Below, piece after piece: positions 17,101 to 22,524 of a DNA stretch of 22,524 nt. Numbering within the stretch: position 1 is the first letter of the stretch; the number at the start of each line of letters is the position of its first letter. The stretch lies in NCBI RefSeq assembly GCF_001039355.2, contig NW_019775764.1, forward strand, positions 197,787 to 220,310, in the 5' to 3' direction. The DNA is from Lingula anatina. Lineage: Eukaryota; Brachiopoda; Lingulata; Lingulida; Lingulidae. Position numbers and translations under genes: made by a program. The notes under the pieces are model-generated. The model was not told where the DNA came from and searched no databases. It saw only the letters and a list, made by a program, of their open reading frames with translations.

Positions 17101-20100
17101 CACAATATACACTTTATGGCACTATTCATAATAGGGGAGGACTAACTAGTCCGAGGGACATGTATGACGACCCACTACAAAGCTTGCCGTCTAATCCGCT
17201 ATTTGACACAGGATAGATATCCCGTGGGGAAGTATTTATGTGGATCGGACATATTTAGCCCTCGGACTAGTTATTCCCCTATTCTGAATGAGACCTATGT
17301 CTAGTGAGCATTATATCATGTCGTGTCTGAGCTACTATTACTTACTATAATATGAAAGTGTTACGCTCATTGTGTGTCTTTAATTTCAAGTTACGTGTGA
17401 CAGAGTAGAGGGCAACATCCAGCAGTGGACGTGGAACAAGTGGTCTACGACCAGTGGCGGACAAGTGCTGGTCAGTTTAAGGAACCATTCAGATTGAGAA
17501 GATTCAGATTCAGAATGGTCTCTCCACCTCTCACACGCCTCCCCCCACTGCAGGGGCACAGTAATTAATACAACCGGTCGAGGGACAACGCGTGGGAGGC
17601 AAGTGAGAGGCGGAGAGACCATTACAGGATAAAGCGGTCTTCCTTCATGTAGGTCCGCCATTTTCAGGTGGCGGCCTTACTAGCACTCGGCTATTCTCAA
17701 TCTGAATGGTCCCTAACAGTCTACTAGTAGCCTAGCAAATATTTTGTGTTCTTGAGATATCAAAAATAAATACATTAAAGGGATAATAACTCTTTGTATA
17801 AGATATATATCTCACAATAAAAACATTGTGAACAACTCATAGAAATATAATATATTTTGTTTTACCACAAAAATGGCAGTTATAGCTATTATTCTGATAT
17901 CTGAGCTTGTTTTTAGACGACGTGACCTCCATTGATGGCTATACTCTGTTATAACACAAAAAAAAACTTTTTAGAAAAAAAAACAGGGACTAACTTTAAA
18001 TGTAAAAATGGATTCATTAACCATCGGTAAGTATGGGAAAATTGTTGTTTACTCCAGGAAAATTCATTTTTTGGCCAAAACGAAAAGTTATTATCCCTTT
18101 AATGGTAGGCCTAATTAGATGGAACAGAGTCCATCAATTGAATAATTAGAAAAAATACAATAATTTTGGTGGCAATGTATTTTACTAGATAAAAGGGCAA
18201 GGAAATGTTCTAGAAGTTTTTTTTTTAATATACAGTCAGACAGCACTTTTGGAATCAGTTCATATGACTTTAACATACATCATGAAACACAATATCTATT
18301 GGTGTAGCGATTTCATGAAATTACACATTGAAAATAAGTAACGTGGAAACCAAACCAAATGAACTGGTTTATTTATTACATAACTAAAAACCATACAAAA
18401 CTCCGAGTTTTAGAGGTCAGTAGACACTCGATATATATTAGCGGCAAGTATCCGCCTTTTCCAGGATATTGTTTTCAGTGTCCCCTGAAACCCAGGGTAC
18501 TCCTCTATTAATACCACAGTGTACCTTTAACTTATAAATACTATCCATTCATTACAGAGTGTCAACTACATGAAGAAGAACGCATCCACCGCGCTGCGAG
18601 TCCGCTGGTCTGGAAGAATAAGGGGTGGTTACAGTTCCAACTACGGGTCTCGCTTTTACTTCACGTTCAATGGGGCACCTTGCTCTGAGCCTGCTGGTAT
18701 CGAGGCCGTAGATTGGACTGGGGCTGGTAGAAATTATATTCAGCATACTGAATGTGAGTAGCATGGCTGACGTCAAACACTTTTTTAAGACTCTAGTGAA
18801 AGGATGTTAAGACACAAATATGAAGTTTTCTTGGATATGATATGATATGATATGATATGATATGATATGTATATTGAATGCACTTGTAAAGTTAGAGGCA
18901 TATTGCTTCGTTTGCAGGACCTGCAATGACGTACTGTTCACCTTTTTCATTACATTTTTCTAGCGATATAATCTCAGTTATTTCCCTTTCCTCTGTTTTT
19001 TTTTTTTCATAATTTTCAGACTCACGTTTATAGACCAAATAATGATTTTCAAAAGGACTCAGACTTTTGCCCAGTATACTTTATACTAAGAATTCATGAT
19101 TTACTAGCAGCAGGTTAAAAGCTATACATTGTGGTATATGTATCCTGTATCCCATATTATTTCGCAGTCGAAGGGCTTTGTAACAATATTCCGGCAGGAC
19201 GCATTCAGATTGGTTTCAACGTGGGAAAACTGCCGGGTATATCATGGCAGCCGTACCTGGGGTGGTCACTTGGTAACTGCAAAATAACAGCCGAGGAAGT
19301 CGATCTGGGGGAGAACAAAGGTAGTATAGCATGGTTTGACGTAGCATGGATTGGCCTGGCATGACAAAGCATGATATTGAATGGCATGACATGGAATGGC
19401 ATGGTATGAAATTCAAAATCATAGCACGGCATGGCATGGCATGGCATGGCTTGCATATAGTATAGCAAAATATGGCATGATATGGTACTGCATAGCATGG
19501 CATAATCACAAAGGAAGTTTGTTCGAAAGTTGGTAATGTGCTTCAGTTCAAAATAAACTTCAGTAACACTAAGATATGGTAACTAATGATCCACAACGCT
19601 AACTATTGTCATCATATTATAAAATGTACCTCGAGCAAAAATACTCTTAAATTTAACAAATTTTGGTCTATGTTTCTTTTGCGACAAGGAACCTTCATTG
19701 CAATAGTAATAACCTGCATTACAGGAATCAAGAATAGCGAGGATTGTTGACTGGTACCTGCAGCTACTCGATACTGCATGCTTGCATCAGTCTGTGTGTG
19801 TGATGCGTGTGTGTGTGTGTGCGCCCAAATTCTCACACAAATTTCATTTCTTTTAGGAACGTGTCCCCACCACACTGTTTTTAATGTAAAACAACATACC
19901 TTTGCCACAGCGGACACAGCTAGTGGGATATACAGCGCTTCGGTATGTGAAACTTGTTTACATGTATACGTGTATAGAGCTATACAATATGTGTAACCCG
20001 TTTATTTTGAAATTGATCTAACATTTCACGCAAAGCTTCTATCTATGAACCTTCATGATCAGGGTAATAAATAGGCTATCTTGATTTGTCATTAGCGTAT

Positions 20101-21938
20101 CAAACGTTTTCTGAAAATATTTCGTTTAAAACAGATGAATCTTTTCTTACAAAATTTTCTATTTGTGGGGTTAAGGAAATATCAAATTTTAATGTGGCAT
20201 TTTTATGTTGTACATGTATAGTTCATGTTTAACAATTGATATAGTACCTATCATGCACGTAACTATGGTTTGCAACACATAATTAATATACTTAGCAATG
20301 TACATTCAAACATATATTTATATCTCCCAGGCATTTAGTTACACCAAACTGGCTCCCGATACATCTCTCCGAGTACGTTGGTTTGGGACCTTAGGTGTGA
20401 AATCCCAAAGCCCAGCACCCGGTTGTTTGCGATTTTATTTTACCTTTAATGGAGAAGAGTGTAAAGCTCCCACTCCGATAGATGGGGCCATTGCATGGCT
20501 GACCGATCCCATCATCCGAACACAGACGACTCATTCAAGTAGGCGACGTTTTAAAGTCCTTCTTATATGCTCTAATTAATATTCTTTCCAGTCTATATAT
20601 TCCATTGCGTTAAACAAACATTTTACTTGTTTGTAATTTAATAATCATAGATGCAGGTAGTCATAATGACGGCATTTCTGCATGATTGAAAAAATATGGA
20701 CAATTGGACGTACATGTAAAAGCTTCATTTAGAAAGATTAAAAGAGAGAAAAATAGTCAAAAATTTTATCTAGGATAATTTTTATCAGTAAACATCCTTC
20801 CACCGTAGTACACATGTAGAACCTATTTGATTATCGCTCTGCTATTTTTTCTTTTTTAAGTTGAAGGGATTTGCCAAAATCTAGGCCAAGGAGATCATGC
20901 AGTTGCTTTGAATGTTGGACAATGTCTATTTGGCAACCTCAACCAAATGGATCCGGACCCTCGCGTCAATGACGTCTCCAGGATTATTGTGGAGGAAGTT
21001 AGACTTGGGAAGTCACAGTTTGCAGGTAGGGCTAGTTTTATTTTGGATATACACGTAGGCCTACTAGGGTAGTTCTTGGGGATTCCAGCACTTTGCCCTT
21101 TAACACCATGATGCAGTTGTATATCAGTGGCGGATTTGGAGGGGTCAGGGGGTCCTGAAATAATGAAAAATGCAGGCCCCGAACCCCACGCAAAGGGGGC
21201 CCGAGGGTCGGTATCGTATGTCATTCCTAAAAAAAGAAGCAGGCCCCCCTTCACATAATCCTAGATCCGTCCCTGGTTATTTACGATTTTTAAACGATTT
21301 TTAACGAGCATAAAGCAGCTAAAATTCAGTGTCAGTCGTTTGTTCTGTTATTCTTCTATTTATTTTTTCACTTTTGAACAAATGTTAAAAATATAGGTGC
21401 GCAAAATCTATATTTCCTCAAAATAAGGGGAGGTCTCGCACGTAAACTAAAAGGAAAATTAACAATTTCCGCCGACTTTAAGTACTCCTGCTCAAATATC
21501 GGATGTTAAATAAGAGGGAGCCTCAGCCAAGTGAGTTAACAAGGGCCTTCAACTTTTGTCACAGGGGACTTTTGTGTTTAGAAATCGACAAAAAGTTTTA
21601 GACTTGGTAAACTACCATTTTACTTCAAGAACCCACGAACTGCAACTTACACAAGGGTATAATCGTAAATTATGCTAGCTATGCATCCTTTTTTTTCAAA
21701 TTTATATTTGTTTTGCTTATAAAAGGTCAGCTTTCACATTTTATCTGCTTTTTCGATTTCAGAGCAGGCGGTATTGCTCACGTGCAGCTTTGAATCCAGT
21801 AGTATCTGCGGTTTCACGCAATCAACTAACGACGATTTTAATTGGACAAGACGCTCCGGGGGCACCTCCAGTTCCTACACGGGCCCCTCATCTGCATACA
21901 GCGGGTCGTATTATATGTACATAGAAACATCATCCCCG
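12379..21938 (+). CDS. Secreted protein with two CTHRC1-like modules and a MAM domain, 3' incomplete
   Basis: Ten exons: 12379-12504, 14446-14556, 16802-16919, 17391-17470, 18558-18753, 19168-19320, 19857-19942, 20331-20538, 20861-21025 and 21763-21938. Junction phases are 0, 0, 1, 0, 1, 1, 0, 1, 1, 0, and the 473 codons contain no stop. Residues 1-23 are a signal peptide ([17 protein letters not shown] core), so the product is extracellular or membrane-bound. A Cys-rich N-terminal region of no recognised family covers exons 1-3. Two modules follow that resemble the C-terminal globular domain of CTHRC1 ([20 protein letters not shown]-type motifs). The last exon starts a MAM domain ([20 protein letters not shown]). 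No Gly-X-Y collagen repeat is present. The second exon has a weak polypyrimidine tract and, being phase 0-0, could be optional. MAM domains usually need about 100 more residues, which lie beyond the right edge. Confidence 0.82.
13532..13905. mobile_element. RTE-tail-like repeat with internal 134-bp duplication
   Basis: Starts near ACTAGAAAAGCACTCCGAGA and ends CATAACCTCCTTGGCGGAGG. The 12-mer CCTCCGCCAAGG (13558-13569) and its exact reverse complement (13892-13903) lie near the ends. Two units 134 bp apart share TGATCCGGATCACCACCAAA, GAAAATTTCATCAA and TTGAGTTATGTTGATGA. The GGGGTGAAAACATAACCTCC end recalls RTE-type 3' tails seen in many aquatic animals; this is from memory and not aligned. 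Confidence 0.6.
13909..14053 (-). mobile_element. tRNA-derived SINE (minus strand)
   Basis: Read on the minus strand, GCGACTGGGCGGCCTTGCGC is followed by a tRNA-like anticodon-arm region CCCGACTCCAGAGCGGG. Then comes a B-box-like GTGGGTTCAAGC, giving the pol III promoter layout of a tRNA. A non-tRNA body follows towards 13909. Poor acceptor-stem pairing and the attached body argue for a SINE, not a functional tRNA. Confidence 0.55.
14105..14183. repeat. (TA)n microsatellite
   Basis: Nearly 80 bp of alternating TA with one G interruption near 14134, directly beside the SINE head. Confidence 0.95.
14446..14556 (+). CDS. Exon 2 (probable, phase 0-0)
   Basis: 37 open codons between GGGGTCAG and the good donor GTAAGC. 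They encode a segment with NLT and NDS N-glycosylation sites and two Cys ([15 protein letters not shown]). The acceptor tract is purine-rich and weak. Use of the inner AG at 14484-14485 would break phase with exon 1. It may be a cassette exon. Confidence 0.5.
14630..14740. repeat. GC-rich interspersed repeat fragment
   Basis: AGGGCCGTAGCCTGAGAAAA followed by G-rich sequence and the hairpin GGGGGCGAAGCCCCC, then GGGGGTTCCCCCTCCC. It has the look of a short repeat end inserted in intron 2 of the CTHRC1/MAM gene. The other end was not found. Confidence 0.4.
15051..16702 (-). mobile_element. Tc1-like DNA transposon, degenerate
   Basis: A 1652-bp element with inverted ends: left CAGGGTTGCTACTTAATATG, right (minus strand) CAGGGTTACCACTTAATATG. 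It is flanked by TA at 15049-15050 and 16703-16704, the Tc1/mariner target. It carries one minus-strand transposase relic and lies in intron 2 of the CTHRC1/MAM gene, opposite to its transcription. Confidence 0.9.
15369..16384 (-). pseudogene. Broken Tc1-like transposase (DD34E)
   Basis: Minus-strand relic from about 16384 to the stop at 15369. Recognisable pieces are an N-terminal helix-turn-helix region (QKRTAIAR), [34 protein letters not shown] with the first catalytic Asp, YQDDCATPH with the second, and [12 protein letters not shown] with the Glu. There are 34 residues between the second Asp and the Glu, as in Tc1 transposases. Breaks are a frameshift near 16280, in-frame stops near 15988 and 15865, and a pair of compensating frameshifts between about 15770 and 15690. 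It cannot encode an active enzyme. Confidence 0.9.
16802..16919 (+). CDS. Exon 3: Cys-rich segment
   Basis: Starts after ACTTTAATAG, ends at GTAAGT, phase 0 to 1. It encodes [15 protein letters not shown], then a run with two further Cys (ENC, DRQC). The regular Cys spacing suggests a disulfide-bonded extracellular segment; no family is recognised. Confidence 0.65.
17123..17291. mobile_element. Short foldback/MITE element
   Basis: The left arm ATTCATAATAGGGGAGGAC then TAACTAGTCCGAGGG is mirrored by the right arm, whose minus-strand reading is ATTCAGAATAGGGGAATAAC then TAGTCCGAGGG. The core is about 155 bp with no coding capacity. TA borders the GGGG/CCCC ends, but the exact boundary is uncertain. 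It lies in intron 3 of the CTHRC1/MAM gene. Confidence 0.7.
17391..19320 (+). CDS. First CTHRC1-like module (exons 4-6)
   Basis: Exons 17391-17470, 18558-18753 and 19168-19320, with phases 1-0, 0-1, 1-1. They encode [18 protein letters not shown], then [55 protein letters not shown] and a [16 protein letters not shown] end. These follow the order of the CTHRC1 C-terminal domain (ALRV, W-YFTF-GAEC, IEG-C, VGFWVG, EE). The twin Cys before the FYFTF strand of vertebrate CTHRC1 are missing. The first donor, GTCAGT, is weak. Confidence 0.75.
17481..17713. mobile_element. Foldback MITE flanked by TAA (PIF/Harbinger-like)
   Basis: The ends GGAACCATTCAGATTGAGAA and, on the minus strand, GGGACCATTCAGATTGAGAA are flanked by TAA at 17478-17480 and 17714-17716. 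A second inner inverted pair, AATGGTCTCTCCACCTCTCA against its copy near 17598-17626, makes the whole element nearly self-complementary. It begins 10 bp after the exon-4 donor at 17471. Confidence 0.75.
17714..18557 (+). other. Intron 4 remainder
   Basis: About 840 bp of AT-rich sequence without recognisable elements. Short phrases such as AAAGGGATAATAACTCTTTG (17778) and its partial reverse GTTATTATCCCTTTAATG (18085-18102) form a spaced inverted pair about 300 bp apart, possibly the ends of another decayed element. Confidence 0.4.
18834..18870. repeat. (ATATG)n microsatellite
   Basis: Seven or so consecutive GATAT units in intron 5 of the CTHRC1/MAM gene. Confidence 0.9.
19321..19505. repeat. 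Degenerate CATGG/GCATG pentamer array at a splice donor
   Basis: Repeated GCATG-type pentamers, purest at about 19430-19450 (GGCATGGCATGGCATGGC), decaying to both sides. The array begins at the donor of exon 6 (19321), whose GTAGTATAGC is itself similar to degenerate units further along (GTATAGC at 19461). Confidence 0.8.
19857..21025 (+). CDS. Second CTHRC1-like module (exons 7-9)
   Basis: Exons 19857-19942, 20331-20538 and 20861-21025, with phases 1-0, 0-1, 1-1, the same pattern as module 1. They encode [67 protein letters not shown] and [12 protein letters not shown]. The last is the closest match to CTHRC1 (VSRIIIEEL in family members). The Cys set is fuller than in module 1. Confidence 0.8.
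21125..21275. mobile_element. Short hAT-like MITE
   Basis: The ends CAGTGGCGGATTTGGAGGGG and, on the minus strand, CAGGGACGGATCTAGGATTA resemble the CAGNGGCGGAT termini of many hAT-type non-autonomous elements. It is about 150 bp with a G/C-rich interior. An exact 8-bp target duplication is not visible. It lies in intron 9 of the CTHRC1/MAM gene. Confidence 0.55.
21276..21762 (+). other. Intron 9 remainder
   Basis: Unremarkable AT-rich sequence between the hAT-like element and the MAM exon; no repeat or coding signal recognised. Confidence 0.5.
21763..21938 (+). CDS. MAM domain, N-terminal part
   Basis: Exon entering in phase 1 after TTTTTCGATTTCAG and ending at CCG followed by GTAAGT. It encodes [38 protein letters not shown] and [10 protein letters not shown], the typical first half of a MAM domain including its first two Cys and an NWT glycosylation site. 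MAM domains are extracellular adhesion modules. The rest of the domain is outside the window. Confidence 0.9.
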
Positions 21939-22357
21939 GTAAGTGTATAAAATTTTTATTGATTGATCGTACTTTTCTATGGCAACATCAGTTTGAGCCA
22001 AAGAGAAAAGTGTTAAAATGGATTGCATTAGCATAAAATAAAATTTGGATCGAACTGTTGTAATAGACATATTGTATTGAAGAAATTAGAGCGCTTGCCT
22101 GGTCTTGTTATTGATCATCTACACTATTGCAATCTAGTGGGTTACTGAATATAACTGTATCATACCATTCCCTTTGAGAAACAGAGAGGAACAGGTAGTT
22201 TTAGTAAGGCTATCCGGTATTATATAAATATATCAGCACATGTTCACAAGTAAATAATTATATGCTATAATGTTAAAGAATTAAACGGCATGCTTCCACA
22301 CTAGACAGTATCTGCGTAAAAGTTTAAAAAGAAAAAACTTAATTCCATCCCATTTCA

Positions 22358-22410
22358 TATAGATATAGATATAGATATAGATATAGATAGATAGATAGAT
22401 AGATAGATAT
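22358..22410. repeat. (AGATAT)n(AGAT)n compound microsatellite
   Basis: About four hexamer AGATAT units change abruptly to AGAT tetramers. Confidence 0.9.
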
Positions 22411-22459
22411 TATGCGTGTGGTTTCATGGTTTTCATTTTTGCAATGAGATAATATTATA

Positions 22460-22461
<2 letters not shown>

Positions 22462-22524
<63 letters not shown>
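22462..22524. repeat. (TA)n microsatellite, runs off window
   Basis: Uninterrupted alternating TA to the last base. Confidence 0.95.

Larger units (their letters stand above)
21939..22524 (+). other. Start of intron 10 with microsatellites
   Basis: Begins with donor GTAAGT. It contains an (AGATAT)n tract passing into (AGAT)n at 22358-22410 and a (TA)n tract from 22462 to the window end. No exon is seen; the rest of the MAM domain must lie further right. Confidence 0.8.

Noticed and set aside
19205-19509. His/Met-rich minus-strand frames
   Set aside because: They are translations of the CATGG pentamer array and the antisense of exon 6.

Overview
This is an intron-rich, AT-rich animal nuclear window. 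Exons have GT/AG boundaries with matching phases, and introns carry microsatellites and DNA-transposon debris. The protein repertoire is metazoan (CTHRC1-like, MAM, C5orf34-like). Together with a degenerate Tc1-like element, a tRNA-headed SINE and many MITEs, this suggests a marine invertebrate such as a non-vertebrate deuterostome or lophotrochozoan. I cannot name the species. One N at 14896 indicates draft assembly.

Layout. (1) 3-3456, minus strand: seven exons of a C5orf34 homologue, complete at the N-terminus and cut by the left window edge. (2) 3457-4564: the intergenic gap to a divergent neighbour, with no recognisable core promoter. (3) 4565-10272, plus strand: a complete single-domain rhodanese with a mitochondrial-type leader. 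Its catalytic half is encoded twice, by two homologous 163-nt exons in the same phase (6151-6313 and 8043-8205). Using both exons, or neither, gives a stop at the junction, so the reading frame itself enforces mutually exclusive splicing. (4) 10273-12378: intergenic, with a long CpG-rich inverted repeat. (5) 12379-21938, plus strand, open to the right: a secreted multidomain protein with a signal peptide, a Cys-rich N-terminal region, two tandem CTHRC1-type modules and the start of a MAM domain. Each CTHRC1-type module is built from three exons with identical phase pattern.

Mobile DNA sits mostly in introns: a dead Tc1-like transposon (15051-16702), a ~1 kb element flanked by TTA (6889-7892) lying between the two alternative rhodanese exons, several foldback/MITE elements, a SINE and an RTE-tail-like repeat. 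The three genes show no evident functional link. The strongest candidate novelty is the alternative active-site exon pair of the rhodanese gene, followed by the double-CTHRC1/MAM architecture and the polo-box-like ends of the C5orf34 homologue. Gene models were built by eye from splice sites, frame and family recognition; no alignment or transcript data were available.
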